The position numbers and the translations under genes are program-made. Shown here piece by piece: positions 43,451-52,775 of a stretch of DNA of 64,000 bases; position 1 is the first letter of the stretch, and every line of letters starts with the position of its first letter. Location: NCBI GenBank assembly GCA_041441555.1, contig JASDSW010000007.1, positions 1 through 64,000 of the forward strand, in the 5' to 3' direction. The stretch comes from Pseudaeromonas sp041441555. Its GTDB lineage: Bacteria; Pseudomonadota; Gammaproteobacteria; Enterobacterales; Aeromonadaceae. The notes beneath the pieces are model-generated. The model was not told the origin of the DNA. It made no database searches and saw nothing but the letters and a program-made list of their open reading frames with translations.

Positions 43451-44214
43451 AGCACCACGCTCACGGGCTCGCCGGTGACCGGATGGGCGAGGACCTGCAT
43501 CGGCAGCTGATAAATGTCCGCCAGTGTGGCCGATGTCATCAGCTCCTCCGGCGTTCCCTGTCGCAGCAGGGCCCCCTCGCGCAGCGCCACCAGGCGATCG
43601 CAGTAGCGAGCCGCCATGTTGATGTCATGCAGCACCAGCACCACCCCCAGATCCAGCTCATGGCTCAACTGGCGGATCAGGGTCAACACCTCCACCTGAT
43701 GGGCGACATCCAGCGCCGAGGTCGGTTCATCCAGCAACAGGTAGCGAGTCTGTTGGGCGATCAGGGCGGCCAACCAGACCCGCTGCCGCTCGCCACCGGA
43801 GAGGGATTCCACCAGACGATCGGCATAGGGCTCGAGCTGGGTGAGCGCCATCGCCCGCGCCACCGCCCGCTGGTCGTCCGGACCAAAGCGACCGAGCAGA
43901 CCGTGCCAGGGCTGACGACCGAAACGCACCAGCTCGCGCACCGTCAGTTGGTCGGTGGCAGCCGGCTGTTGCGGCAGATAGGCCACGCGCCGGGCAAATT
44001 CCCGGCTGGAGTAGCTCGCCAGATCCTCGCCATCCAGCAGGATACGGCCACCCGAGGCGCTCTGCTGCCGAGCCAGCAGCTTGATCAGGGTCGATTTTCC
44101 CGAGCCGTTGTGCCCGATCAGGCCACAGACCTGTCCCTGCGGGATCTGCAAGTCCAGCGGTTGCAACAACTGACGCGAGCCGAGACGAAATTGAACCTGT
44201 TCCAAACGGATCAT
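43447..44214 (-). CDS. fhuC: Siderophore ABC transporter ATPase (FhuC-like)
   Basis: This is a 255-residue ABC ATPase with Walker A GHNGSGKST near residue 36, signature LSGGERQRVWLA near 140, Walker B YLLLDEPTSALD and the switch His in LVLHDINMAARY. It powers FhuB. The start MIRLEQVQF overlaps the fhuF stop as ATGA. A longer upstream frame is antisense to fhuF and is not used. Confidence 0.92.
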   Translation of the reverse strand: MIRLEQVQFRLGSRQLLQPLDLQIPQGQVCGLIGHNGSGKSTLIKLLARQQSASGGRILLDGEDLASYSSREFARRVAYLPQQPAATDQLTVRELVRFGRQPWHGLLGRFGPDDQRAVARAMALTQLEPYADRLVESLSGGERQRVWLAALIAQQTRYLLLDEPTSALDVAHQVEVLTLIRQLSHELDLGVVLVLHDINMAARYCDRLVALREGALLRQGTPEELMTSATLADIYQLPMQVLAHPVTGEPVSVVL

Positions 44215-45134
44215 GAAGAAGCTCCTGAACGACGAGGGGGCGCCAGCACCACGGGGCAACCGGGGCACAGCGCCAGTTGCGGCAGCCGATAGCGTTGGCA
44301 ACAGACCCGCCGCACCATCACGGCTTGCCCCTCGACCTGCCGCAGCCGCCACGGTTGGTAGAGGGGATTGCGCGCCAGTTGCCGTAACTCGTGGGCACCG
44401 TAACAGTCCACGCTTGGCAGCTCCCCCTGAGTGATAAACTGCAAAGCCCGTTGCCGACGCAATTGCGCCGCCTGGGCCTCTTCGGCCGGTAACTCGGCGA
44501 GCCGCGCCAGCAGCATCTCCGACTCCAACCACCAGCGCCAATAACAGGCCGCATTGCACCAAAGCACCGAAGCCCGGCACCCGGTGACGCGCACCAGGGT
44601 GCGGATCCACGGCAGCAACGCCTGCTCCAGCAGCCAGAGCAGGCTGGCCGTCACGGCATCCGCCTCCGCAAGTGCCGTCGGCCAGGCGGCGCCAAGCGCC
44701 GTTCCTCCGTGGGACAAACCAAAGCCGACGACTTCGCCATCCGCTGCCAGATGCAGCGCCGCGCCCGCCAACGGCAGCAAATGAGCCTGAGTCAGCAGCA
44801 GGCTCAACTGCGGGATCAGCAACCGGGAGAAGAGTCCCCGTGACCACTCCGACGCCAGAGCCTCCCGTACCGCCGGCGGCCACTCGGCCAGCGTCACGGC
44901 CGGCAAGTCGGCGTGGTGGTGACGGGCGTAGCCCATGAGCATCGCCGCCAGGGCTGGCTCATCGGTGGGCAGCAGCCAACACGGCTGCGGCTGTGCCACC
45001 GCCGCCAACCAGACGTTTTGCCAGGGCGTTTGCCCGGTCGGCCACAGGCCAGCCAGCCGGCTCAGGGGGAGCACTTGCGCAAACTGCGGTTGTCTCCCCC
45101 CCTCGCCATCCGATCGTTCCGCTGAATGACTCAT
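44211..45134 (-). CDS. fhuF: Ferric siderophore reductase (FhuF-like)
   Basis: This is a 307-residue cytoplasmic protein that reduces siderophore-bound iron so it can be released. The C-terminus carries the FhuF-type 2Fe-2S ligands CC-x10-C-x2-C (CCQRYRLPQLALCPGC). The rest is weakly conserved, as is usual for the family. It follows the receptor gene after 17 bp and precedes fhuC with a 4-bp overlap. Confidence 0.87.
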   Translation of the reverse strand: MSHSAERSDGEGGRQPQFAQVLPLSRLAGLWPTGQTPWQNVWLAAVAQPQPCWLLPTDEPALAAMLMGYARHHHADLPAVTLAEWPPAVREALASEWSRGLFSRLLIPQLSLLLTQAHLLPLAGAALHLAADGEVVGFGLSHGGTALGAAWPTALAEADAVTASLLWLLEQALLPWIRTLVRVTGCRASVLWCNAACYWRWWLESEMLLARLAELPAEEAQAAQLRRQRALQFITQGELPSVDCYGAHELRQLARNPLYQPWRLRQVEGQAVMVRRVCCQRYRLPQLALCPGCPVVLAPPRRSGASS

Positions 45135-45151
45135 TCGGGCAGGCTCCGGCC

Positions 45152-47332
45152 TCAGTAGGTCCAACCGGCGGTCAACATCAGGCTACGCGGCGCCCCGTAG
45201 AAGCCCTGGTCCCAATACAGGCTGTTCAGGTACTTCTTGTCGGTGACGTTGTCGACGTTCAGCTGGGTATGCCACTGCTTGTTGAAATCGTAACGAGCCA
45301 TCAGGTTCAGCAGGGCGTAGCTGCCCTGCCGGGTGGTGGTGCCGGCGCCATTGACCCGGGAAATTTCATCCTGCCAGTTCAGAGAGCCGCCCAGCTTCAA
45401 CTTGTTCAGCCGGTAGGTCGAGGCCAGTTTGAACAGCCTCTTCGGCGTATAGGTCTTGGCGGTATGACCATCGGCATCCTCGATGTCGAGATCGGTATAG
45501 CTGGCCGCCAGTTGCCAATCGGTCAGCACCATGCCGGAAGCCTCCAGCTCGTAGCCCTGACTGCGCACCCCATCCACCGCGCGATAGTAGTTTTCGGTGC
45601 TGTTGTCCGGCATGACGCCGGCGATCTCCGCCAGGTTGTTTTGCCGAGTCTGGAACAGCGCCAGGCTGGTGTTCAGTCGCCCTTCCAGGAACTCACCCTT
45701 CACCCCGGTCTCATAGCTGATGCCATCGATGGGATCGAGCTGCTGCCGGTTGATGTCCATGGCCTTTTGCGGGGTGAAGATGGTGGTGTAGCTGGCATAG
45801 GTGGAAATCTCATCGGTCAGGTCATACACCAGACCGGTGTAGGGGGTCAGCACGCCGTGTGCCGAGTTGCTCTTCTCGACGCCATAGCTCTGACCCTCGG
45901 TTTCCCAACTGGTCAGGCGACTGCCGACAATCCATGCCAGATCGTCGATGACACTGAAGCGAGCCGCCAGATAGCCCCCCAGCTCCTTGTCGACCCAATG
46001 ACTGCCGTTGGGATAGAGGTTGAACTCGGGCTCCGGGTAGTCGCCCTGCCACTCCTCCAGCGGCGGCAGTGCACTGCCGGTGGTGTTGCTGTAGAGCGAC
46101 AGCTCATCGACGGTCGAACGCGACAGGCTGGTGCCCACCACCAACTGGTGTTCGCGGCCCAGCAGACGGAAGGGACCGGAGGCGTTCAGATCGGCGACGT
46201 GTTGATCCATCTCCATCTGGTACAAACCCGGGTAACTGAGCAAGCCCAGTCCGGTGCTCTTGTCCGGGGTGCCATACATGTAGAACAGGCGGGAGTCCTG
46301 ACGGGTGTTGATGAAGTTGTAGGCACCCTTGACTTGCCAGCCGTTGAGCAGCGAGTGGTTGAGCTCCACGAAGGCACGACGGTTGTCGACATTCCAGTAG
46401 GACCAATCCGCCGAGGTGCTGGTCGAGACATCGTAGTCAGTTTGGGATCCATCGGTGTAGTAGAGCGGCAGAGCGCCCCACATGGGGCTGTCACTGTCGT
46501 TCTGTTGCAGGCTGTAGCCGGCGGTCAGCAGGGTCTGCTCGCCGAGATCGCCTTCCAGCACACCGTAGGCGACGGTGCGTTCGGAGGCGTAACGGTCCAG
46601 ATAGGACTCCTTATCCTGCTTGACCAGCACCATGCGGCCACGCAGCTTTTCCGATTCGACCAACGAGCCGGAGACATCCATCTCACCACGTTTCTTGTCC
46701 CAGGAACCGACGCCGCCCTTCACCTCGGAGTGCAACTCCCGGGTCGGCCGTTTGCGCACCATGTTGACGGTCGCCGACGGATTCCCCGCCCCGGCCATCA
46801 GACCCGTGGCGCCGCGGATCACCTCGACACGATCGTAGATGGCAGTGTCCAGATCGCCGTTGACGTTGCCATTGGCCATCGGCAGACCCAAGCCATCGAC
46901 CTGGAAGTTGGTGATATCAAAACCGCGGGAACTGTAGTAGGTGCGGTCCGTCTCGATCTGCTCAACCGAGACTCCGGCAACGCCACCGAGCACCTCGTTG
47001 ATGGAGGTCTGGTTGAAGTCATCCATCTTCTGCTGGGTCACCACAGTCACAGATTGCGGCGTCTCGCGCAGAGTCAGTGGCAGCTTGGTCGCCGTGCTAC
47101 TGCTCGACGGGGTGTAGGACTCAGACCCTTGGGTGACGCCTTCATCGGCAGCGGTCACCAGCACGGCGCCTACCTGCGACTCGGCCTCCTGAGCCGACGG
47201 TTTTTCTACCGCGGCCAAGGCGGGTGCCGCCAGCATCGGCGTCAACAGGATGCAACGGATGGCTCGAGCCAATGGAGCTGCCGTCAGCGCGGCGACCGAG
47301 AGATTCGAGGCATTGCGAGGGAAGAGAGACAT
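45152..47332 (-). CDS. TonB-dependent siderophore receptor
   Basis: This 726-residue outer-membrane receptor has a signal peptide (cleavage after APALA near 41), a plug domain (about 75-190, with LPLTLRETPQSVTVVTQQ and RVEVIRGATGLMAGAGNPSA) and a 22-strand barrel ending with the aromatic GWTY. It is of the FhuE/FpvA class without an extra N-terminal signalling domain, so it is probably not coupled to a sigma factor. The exact siderophore is unknown; the fhu genes next to it favour a hydroxamate. It is the first gene of the operon. Confidence 0.92.
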   Translation of the reverse strand: MSLFPRNASNLSVAALTAAPLARAIRCILLTPMLAAPALAAVEKPSAQEAESQVGAVLVTAADEGVTQGSESYTPSSSSTATKLPLTLRETPQSVTVVTQQKMDDFNQTSINEVLGGVAGVSVEQIETDRTYYSSRGFDITNFQVDGLGLPMANGNVNGDLDTAIYDRVEVIRGATGLMAGAGNPSATVNMVRKRPTRELHSEVKGGVGSWDKKRGEMDVSGSLVESEKLRGRMVLVKQDKESYLDRYASERTVAYGVLEGDLGEQTLLTAGYSLQQNDSDSPMWGALPLYYTDGSQTDYDVSTSTSADWSYWNVDNRRAFVELNHSLLNGWQVKGAYNFINTRQDSRLFYMYGTPDKSTGLGLLSYPGLYQMEMDQHVADLNASGPFRLLGREHQLVVGTSLSRSTVDELSLYSNTTGSALPPLEEWQGDYPEPEFNLYPNGSHWVDKELGGYLAARFSVIDDLAWIVGSRLTSWETEGQSYGVEKSNSAHGVLTPYTGLVYDLTDEISTYASYTTIFTPQKAMDINRQQLDPIDGISYETGVKGEFLEGRLNTSLALFQTRQNNLAEIAGVMPDNSTENYYRAVDGVRSQGYELEASGMVLTDWQLAASYTDLDIEDADGHTAKTYTPKRLFKLASTYRLNKLKLGGSLNWQDEISRVNGAGTTTRQGSYALLNLMARYDFNKQWHTQLNVDNVTDKKYLNSLYWDQGFYGAPRSLMLTAGWTY

Positions 47333-47376
47333 ACACCATTCCTTTGTGAGCGTGATCATGAAAATTGGGATGGCGC

Positions 47377-47427
47377 AGTATAAATACAAACAAGAACGGT
47401 TATCAACCGCAATGATATCAATTCTCA
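47377..47427 (-). promoter_or_regulatory. Promoter and Fur-box-like site of the siderophore operon
   Basis: On the minus strand TTGATA and TATACT are separated by 18 bp (47401-47406 and 47377-47382), a credible sigma-70 promoter about 45 bp before the receptor start. Directly upstream, 47413-47427 reads TGAGAATTGATATCA, matching 11 of 14 defined positions of the Fur 7-1-7 motif TGATAAT-N-ATTATCA. Iron-dependent repression by Fur is the expected consequence. Confidence 0.7.
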
Positions 47428-47543
47428 ACTAGCGACTATCTAGTTGGAATATTTGGCTTCATGTGAGTGTCAAACGATTCCAAGAAGCGAGTGTTCCAGG
47501 ATGGAAAGTTCGGATATGGGCAGCAACCGCTGCATTGAGACAT

Positions 47544-47569
47544 AAAAAAACCGCCTGGATAAGGCGGTT
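47544..47569 (-). terminator. Terminator downstream of ilvC
   Basis: On the minus strand AACCGCC and GGCGGTT form a 7-bp stem ending in a run of T. It lies about 80 bp past the ilvC stop. A second 9-bp hairpin (GGGCCAGCC/GGCTGGCCC, 47596-47618) lies closer to the gene but has no U-tract. Confidence 0.8.
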
Positions 47570-47646
47570 AACAAACCCTTTTGGGGATGTGCGTTGGGCC
47601 AGCCTCACCGGCTGGCCCGCACAGGGAAGATGTGTTCAGCCGGTGA

Positions 47647-49131
47647 TTAACCGCCGACGGCGATGCGCTTCATGTCCTTCATGTAGCCACGCAGTACCTT
47701 GCCCACCGCTTCGATGGGGTGGTTGCGGATCGCATCATTCACTTGCACCAGAGCCACGTTGTCGACACCGTTAGACTTGTCAGACAGACCCTTACCAATC
47801 ACTTCCAGAGTGACCTTCGGCATGATGTGATCGCGCAGCAGCGGCACAGCGGCGTTGGCGAACAGGTAGTTACCGTATTCAGCGGTATCGGAAATCACCA
47901 CGTTCATTTCATACAGACGCTTACGAGCGATGGTGTTGGCGATCAACGGCAGTTCGTGCAGAGACTCGTAGTAGGCAGACTCTTCGATGATACCGGAGGA
48001 GACCATGGTCTCGAACGCCAGTTCCACGCCGGCCTTGACCATGGCCACCATCAGGATGCCGTGGTCGAAGTACTCTTGTTCGGAGATGTTACCCGCATGG
48101 GTCGGTGAATTTTCGAACGCGCTCTTGCCGGTCTCTTCGCGCCACTTGAACAGGTTGGCATCGTCATTGGCCCAGTCGGCCATCATGCCGGTGGAGAAGG
48201 CGCCACTGATGATGTCATCCATGTGCTTCTGGAACAGCGGACGCAGCAGGACCTTCATCTCTTCAGCCAGGGCGTAAGCCTTCAGCTTGGCCGGGTTGGT
48301 CAGACGATCCATCATGGTGGTGATACCACCCTGCTTCAAGGCTTCGGTGATGGTTTCCCAACCGAATTGGATCAGCTTGCTGGCATAACCGGCGTCAACG
48401 CCTTCAGCGACCATCTTGTCATAGCAGAGGATGGAGCCCGCTTGCAGCATGCCACACAGGATGGTCTGCTCGCCCATCAGGTCAGACTTCACTTCGGCCA
48501 CGAAGGAGGATTCCAGAACACCGGCACGATGACCACCGGTGGCAGCTGCCCACGCCTTGGCGATGGCCATGCCTTCACCGCGCGGATCGTTCTCCGGGTG
48601 CACGGCGATCAGGGTCGGCACACCGAAACCACGCTTGTACTCTTCACGCACTTCGGTGCCCGGGCACTTGGGAGCGACCATGACCACGGTCAGGTCCTTA
48701 CGTACCTGGGTGCCTTCTTCCACGATGTTGAAACCGTGGGAGTAACCCAGAGCGGCGCCTTGCTTCATCAGCGGCATCACCGCCTTGACCACGCTGGTGT
48801 GCTGCTTGTCCGGAGTCAGATTCACTACCAGATCGGCAGTCGGGATCAGCGCTTCGTAGGTATCAACGGTAAAACCGTTGGCAGTAGCCTGTTGCCAGGA
48901 CTTGCGACGCTCGGCGATGGCCTCGGCGCGCAGGGCATAGGAAACATCCAGGCCAGAGTCACGCATGTTCAGACCCTGGTTCAGACCCTGGGCGCCACAG
49001 CCGACGATGACCACTTTCTTGCCCTTGAGGAAATCGCAACCGGTGGCGAATTCATCACGGTTCATGAAACGACACTTGCCCAGTTGGGCCAGCTGCTGAC
49101 GCAGATTCAGGGTGTTGAAATAGTTAGACAT
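47647..49131 (-). CDS. ilvC: Ketol-acid reductoisomerase
   Basis: This is the second enzyme of valine/isoleucine synthesis, an NADPH-dependent isomerase-reductase. The 494-residue protein is the long class II form. It shows VVIVGCGAQGLNQGLNMRDS near residue 37, GYSHGFNIVEEG, and the C-terminal knotted domain with two repeats of the acid motif (SDLMGEQTILCG and FETMVSSGIIEESAYYESLH). The start MSNYFNTLN is the usual one. It diverges from its regulator ilvY. Confidence 0.95.
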   Translation of the reverse strand: MSNYFNTLNLRQQLAQLGKCRFMNRDEFATGCDFLKGKKVVIVGCGAQGLNQGLNMRDSGLDVSYALRAEAIAERRKSWQQATANGFTVDTYEALIPTADLVVNLTPDKQHTSVVKAVMPLMKQGAALGYSHGFNIVEEGTQVRKDLTVVMVAPKCPGTEVREEYKRGFGVPTLIAVHPENDPRGEGMAIAKAWAAATGGHRAGVLESSFVAEVKSDLMGEQTILCGMLQAGSILCYDKMVAEGVDAGYASKLIQFGWETITEALKQGGITTMMDRLTNPAKLKAYALAEEMKVLLRPLFQKHMDDIISGAFSTGMMADWANDDANLFKWREETGKSAFENSPTHAGNISEQEYFDHGILMVAMVKAGVELAFETMVSSGIIEESAYYESLHELPLIANTIARKRLYEMNVVISDTAEYGNYLFANAAVPLLRDHIMPKVTLEVIGKGLSDKSNGVDNVALVQVNDAIRNHPIEAVGKVLRGYMKDMKRIAVGG

Positions 49132-49311
49132 GGTTAACTCCATAACAAAGCAGTGAATTCCTTGAGCCCCGATGGGACTTTGACCGTCGTACTATAGCCC
49201 AGGCAAATCATTGCCGAAAATGATATATTCGAAACGGAATATTGCAGTTTAAGAAACATGAAGTCGCCCCCATCCGGAATCGAGGCGCCCCCCCAGGAAG
49301 GACCTTTAGTC
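49132..49311. promoter_or_regulatory. ilvC-ilvY divergent control region
   Basis: The 180-bp gap holds an inverted repeat ATATTC-GAAACG-GAATAT at 49225-49242, the kind of T-N11-A dyad bound by LysR-type proteins, and a TATAGT -10 box for ilvC on the minus strand (49189-49194). The ilvC -35 is poor, as expected for an activator-dependent promoter. IlvY with acetolactate is the likely activator. Confidence 0.65.
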
Positions 49312-50199
49312 ATGGATCTACGCAATCTGGAACTGTTTCTCCATCTGGCCGAGAGTCTGCACTTTGCCAAGACCGCCGATGCCATGGCGGTCAGCCCCTC
49401 GACCCTGAGTCGGGCCATCCAGCGCCTGGAGCAGGAGGTGGGCTGCCCGCTCTTCGAACGGGATAACCGCAGCGTGACCCTGACCGTCGCCGGTGAACGG
49501 CTGCGCGAATTTGGTCTGCCGCTGCTGGATGAGTGGCAGAAATTGCGCCAGGAGTTGCGCCACGTCGGCGAACCGCTGCAAGGGCGGTTGAAACTCTACT
49601 GCTCGGTCACCGCCAGCTACTTCCTGCTTCCCGACACTCTGGGGCGTTTTCGCGCCCGCTATCCGCAGTTGGAAATCAAGCTGGAGACCGGCGACCCAGC
49701 CCTGGCGGTGGAGAAGGTGCTCTCGGAGGAAGCGGACATGGCCATCGCCGCCCGCCCCGACGCCCTGCCCGGCAAACTGCATTTTGTCTTTCTGCGCCGC
49801 GTGCCACTGGTCTTCATCGCGCCGCGTGCCACCAGCCCGATCTCGCGCTGGCTCAAGGACGACGAGCCGGATTGGGAGCATCTGCCGGTGATCCTCTCGG
49901 AGCAGGGGTTGGCGCGTAAACGGACCGATCAGTGGTTTCGTAACAAGGGGATCAGTCCCAACATCTATGCCGAAGTCGCCGGCAACGAGGCCATCGTCAG
50001 CATGGTGGCCCTGGGCTGCGGCGTCGGTCTGGTGCCTGAGGCGGTGATCGACCACAGCCCCATGGGCGACAAGGTGCGGATCCTCGATGTGCGTCCGGCA
50101 TTCAAGTCCTACGATGTCGGCCTGTGCGTCCAGAAGCGTCGCCTCGATGAACCGCTGATCCGCGCCTTCTGGGAGACGGCCCAGCAGAGCGGCGGCTAA
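49312..50199 (+). CDS. ilvY: LysR-type regulator IlvY
   Basis: This 295-residue LysR regulator has an N-terminal winged helix-turn-helix (LRNLELFLHLAESLHFAKTA, then VSPSTLSRAIQRLE) and a C-terminal inducer-binding domain. IlvY activates ilvC in response to acetolactate or acetohydroxybutyrate. The divergent position next to ilvC supports the name. The start MDLRNLELF is chosen because homologues begin there; an ATG 54 bp upstream is possible. Confidence 0.92.
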   Translation: MDLRNLELFLHLAESLHFAKTADAMAVSPSTLSRAIQRLEQEVGCPLFERDNRSVTLTVAGERLREFGLPLLDEWQKLRQELRHVGEPLQGRLKLYCSVTASYFLLPDTLGRFRARYPQLEIKLETGDPALAVEKVLSEEADMAIAARPDALPGKLHFVFLRRVPLVFIAPRATSPISRWLKDDEPDWEHLPVILSEQGLARKRTDQWFRNKGISPNIYAEVAGNEAIVSMVALGCGVGLVPEAVIDHSPMGDKVRILDVRPAFKSYDVGLCVQKRRLDEPLIRAFWETAQQSGG

Positions 50200-50331
50200 T
50201 TGTTGGTGATTTGTTAAGAGAATCACTTAAACTGGTTGCAATGCCGCGACTGGCTCCGGTATCACTTAAGCCAGGCTTAAGCATTACTCCCTAGCCTTAA
50301 TACCGACATCGATCACGCGGAGAGTCCAACC

Positions 50332-50727
50332 ATGCAAAAACTTGCCACCCTATGCTGTGCCCTGCTGCTGAGCAGCAGCTTTGCCGTCCCCGTACTGGCC
50401 GCCAATCCAGTGAAAACCGATATGAAGGCGATGAGTCAGAGCCTGCGCGCCGCCGCCAACGCCGATGATGCGGCGGCGATGAAAGCCAGCCTGACCAAGT
50501 TGCGGGAGTATTCGGTTCATGCCAAGACGCAGGTACCTCCAGACTTCAAGGATCAACCGGCCGACGGCCCAGAGCGCAAAGCGTATGTGGAAGGTCTCGA
50601 TAAGCTGATCCAGCAGATCGATGCCACCATCGGTTTGCTGGATGCCGGCAAGCTGGATGAAGCCAAGGCCGCCCTCGATGGGATGGCGCAAACCAAGAAG
50701 GAATACCATAAGAAGCTGAAGGTCTAA
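50332..50727 (+). CDS. cybC: Soluble cytochrome b562
   Basis: This 131-residue protein has a Sec signal peptide (cleavage after PVLAA near 24) and a four-helix mature domain. The haem ligands of cytochrome b562 are in place: a Met near the mature N-terminus (VKTDMKAM) and a His in the last helix (KKEYHKKLKV). It is a periplasmic b-type haem protein whose physiological partner is not well defined. It stands alone and is followed by a strong GC hairpin. Confidence 0.88.
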   Translation: MQKLATLCCALLLSSSFAVPVLAANPVKTDMKAMSQSLRAAANADDAAAMKASLTKLREYSVHAKTQVPPDFKDQPADGPERKAYVEGLDKLIQQIDATIGLLDAGKLDEAKAALDGMAQTKKEYHKKLKV

Positions 50728-50735
50728 CCGCCATG

Positions 50736-50761
50736 ACAAGGCCGGCCCCCGCCGGCCTTGT
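50736..50761. terminator. GC-rich hairpin after cytochrome b562
   Basis: A perfect 11-bp inverted repeat (ACAAGGCCGGC, loop CCCC, GCCGGCCTTGT) follows the stop codon by 8 bp. It is terminator-like, though the T-run is absent. Confidence 0.65.
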
Positions 50762-50843
50762 CCACTCTTTGAGTGCCAAAGGAAAAATTGGCCATAATGA
50801 AAGGGTTGCGTCAGAACTTGGTCCGCCACTTCAGGATGAACTT

Positions 50844-51665
50844 ATGCCAACCATTGCCGCCCTGCTCGCACAACCGCAAAACCTGCCCAACGTTCCCGAG
50901 GTGGTGCGCGCCCTGATCCAGACCTTTCATCAGCCCTCGCCGGATCTGATGCTCATCGCCCATCAGGTGGCCAAAGATCCCGTCATCTCGGCCAAGCTGT
51001 TGCGTCTGGCCAATGCCGCTCAGTTTGGCAACTGCCGACAGATCGCCACCGTCAAGGAGGCGGTCATCCGTCTGGGGACCGAGACCATCCGCAACATGGT
51101 GCTGGCCTGCGGCCTCACCGACTCGCTCAAACGAGTTCCTGGCATCGAATTACACCATTTCTGGGGCAAGGTGTTCGATGTCGCCACCCTGAGCAAACAG
51201 CTGGCACGGCGCGCCGGCGCCGGCAGCGAAGAGATCTTCACCTGTGGCCTGCTCTACGATTTGGGCCGCCTGATCATGCATCTTTCGTTACCCATCGAGA
51301 CCATTCAGCGCATCGGTGAGCTGGAGCCCCTGCTCGGCCGCGCCTATGCCGAACAGACGGTGGTCGGTTTCAGTTACGCCGAGCTGGGGGCCGAGGTTGC
51401 CAATCGCTGGTGCTTCCCACTGTCGATCTGTGAGGCCATCCGCTATCACCCGACGCCGTTGGACAGCGACACCTTTTCCAGTGAGGCGGCCTTTGTTCAC
51501 CTCGGACTGGCGCTGACCAATCTGGCCACGATTCCCACCGAGGAACCGGCCGCCTGGCCCCAAGCCGTGGCCAACCGTTTGGGGCTGGACTGGACCGGCT
51601 GCCGGGAGGAGCTCTATGTCAGCCGCCAGAATGGTCACGGCTTTGCCGCACTGTTGGCCGCCTGA
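50844..51665 (+). CDS. HDOD-domain signalling protein
   Basis: This 273-residue cytoplasmic protein is a single HDOD domain. It opens LPNVPEVVRALIQTF and LMLIAHQVAKDPVISAKLLRLANAA, a typical HDOD start, and the later segment AVIRLGTETIRNMVLACGL fits the family. The His-Asp pair of true HD hydrolases is not retained, as expected. Such proteins scaffold c-di-GMP or stress signalling. The start MPTIAALLA follows TCAGGATG. It converges with trpS. Confidence 0.85.
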   Translation: MPTIAALLAQPQNLPNVPEVVRALIQTFHQPSPDLMLIAHQVAKDPVISAKLLRLANAAQFGNCRQIATVKEAVIRLGTETIRNMVLACGLTDSLKRVPGIELHHFWGKVFDVATLSKQLARRAGAGSEEIFTCGLLYDLGRLIMHLSLPIETIQRIGELEPLLGRAYAEQTVVGFSYAELGAEVANRWCFPLSICEAIRYHPTPLDSDTFSSEAAFVHLGLALTNLATIPTEEPAAWPQAVANRLGLDWTGCREELYVSRQNGHGFAALLAA

Positions 51666-51671
51666 GTCGGG

Positions 51672-52676
51672 TTATAGGACAAACAGCGCCAGACCCAATG
51701 CCCGCTTGACCCGCGCCAGCACCTGTTGACTCACGTCGTTGGCGCGCTCGGTCCCCTCTCGCAGGATCCGCACCAGCTCCGCCTTGTCGGCCAGATAAGC
51801 CGTCCGCCGCGCGCGGATCGGCGCGAGCAACTCCTGCAGTTCCGACTCCAGCAGCCGCTTGATCGCCACATCACCCAGCCCTCCCTGCTGATACTGCTGC
51901 TTCAACTGCGCCACCAAAGCCTCATCGCGGCCGAAGGCATCCAGATAGCTGAATACCACATTCCCCTCGATCTGCCCCGGGTCGCTGACCCGCAGATGGT
52001 TGGGATCCGTGTACATCTTCATCACGGCGGCGTGGATTTCGGCTTCGCTCGCCCCAAGCGTGATGGTGTTGCCGAGGGACTTGGACATCTTCGCCTTGCC
52101 ATCGATCCCCGGCAGCCGACTGACCTTGCTGAGCATCGCCTGACACTCCACCAGCACCGAATCCCCAACGATGCGGTTGAAACTGCGCACTATCTCGTTG
52201 GTCTGCTCGATCATCGGCAACTGATCATCACCGACCGGAACATGGGTGGCGGCAAAGGCGGTGATGTCGGCGGCCTGACTCACCGGATAGACCAGAAAAC
52301 CCGCCGGTAAAGAGCGGGCAAACCCCTTCTGCTCAATTTCACTCTTGACGGTCGGATTGCGCTCCAGCCGCGCCACCGTCACCAGGTTCAGGTAGTACAT
52401 GGTCAGCTCGGCCAGCGCCGGCAACGCCGATTGCAGACAGATGGTGGTCTTGGCCGGATTGATGCCCACTGCCAGATAGTCGGCCACCACGTTGAGGATG
52501 TTTTCGCTGATCTTGCCCGGGTTATGGGCGTTATCGGTCAGTCCCTGTAGATCGGCCACCAGAATGGTCTGCTGGTGGGCATGCTGCAGTTCGACCCGTT
52601 GCCGTAGCGAGCCGACGAAGTGACCCAGGTGCAGGCAACCGGTGGGCCGATCGCCGGTCAAGATGGTGTAGGACAT
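51672..52676 (-). CDS. trpS: Tryptophan--tRNA ligase, second (TrpS2-like) type
   Basis: This class I synthetase charges tRNA-Trp. The 334-residue protein has the HIGH-like motif CLHLGHFVGS near residue 17 and KMSKSLGN near 195. Its sequence differs strongly from the main E. coli-type TrpRS (no GELTIGNY motif) and resembles the divergent TrpS2 forms, which are often a second, regulated or inhibitor-resistant copy. The start MSYTILTGD follows AAGGAG; a longer frame exists upstream. A leader with an attenuator precedes it. Confidence 0.88.
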   Translation of the reverse strand: MSYTILTGDRPTGCLHLGHFVGSLRQRVELQHAHQQTILVADLQGLTDNAHNPGKISENILNVVADYLAVGINPAKTTICLQSALPALAELTMYYLNLVTVARLERNPTVKSEIEQKGFARSLPAGFLVYPVSQAADITAFAATHVPVGDDQLPMIEQTNEIVRSFNRIVGDSVLVECQAMLSKVSRLPGIDGKAKMSKSLGNTITLGASEAEIHAAVMKMYTDPNHLRVSDPGQIEGNVVFSYLDAFGRDEALVAQLKQQYQQGGLGDVAIKRLLESELQELLAPIRARRTAYLADKAELVRILREGTERANDVSQQVLARVKRALGLALFVL

Positions 52677-52694
52677 GCTCTTCTCCTTGGAATA

Positions 52695-52746
52695 AAACCG
52701 CCGGTTCCGAGCCATCAAGACAATGCCGGCCGAACCGGCGGCATTG
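52695..52746 (-). promoter_or_regulatory. Attenuator (terminator/antiterminator) of trpS
   Basis: On the minus strand CCGCCGGTTC (52741-52732) can pair with GAACCGGCGG (52707-52698), followed by TTTTATT, giving a terminator just before the trpS ribosome site. The upstream GGCGGC (52775-52770) can pair with GCCGCC (52742-52737) inside the same arm, so the two folds exclude each other. A local hairpin CAATGCCG/CGGCATTG (52721-52746) is a third option. This is the layout of a trp-type attenuator. Confidence 0.75.
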
Positions 52747-52775
52747 GAAAGTGGAGATCACTGACCCTGGCCGCC

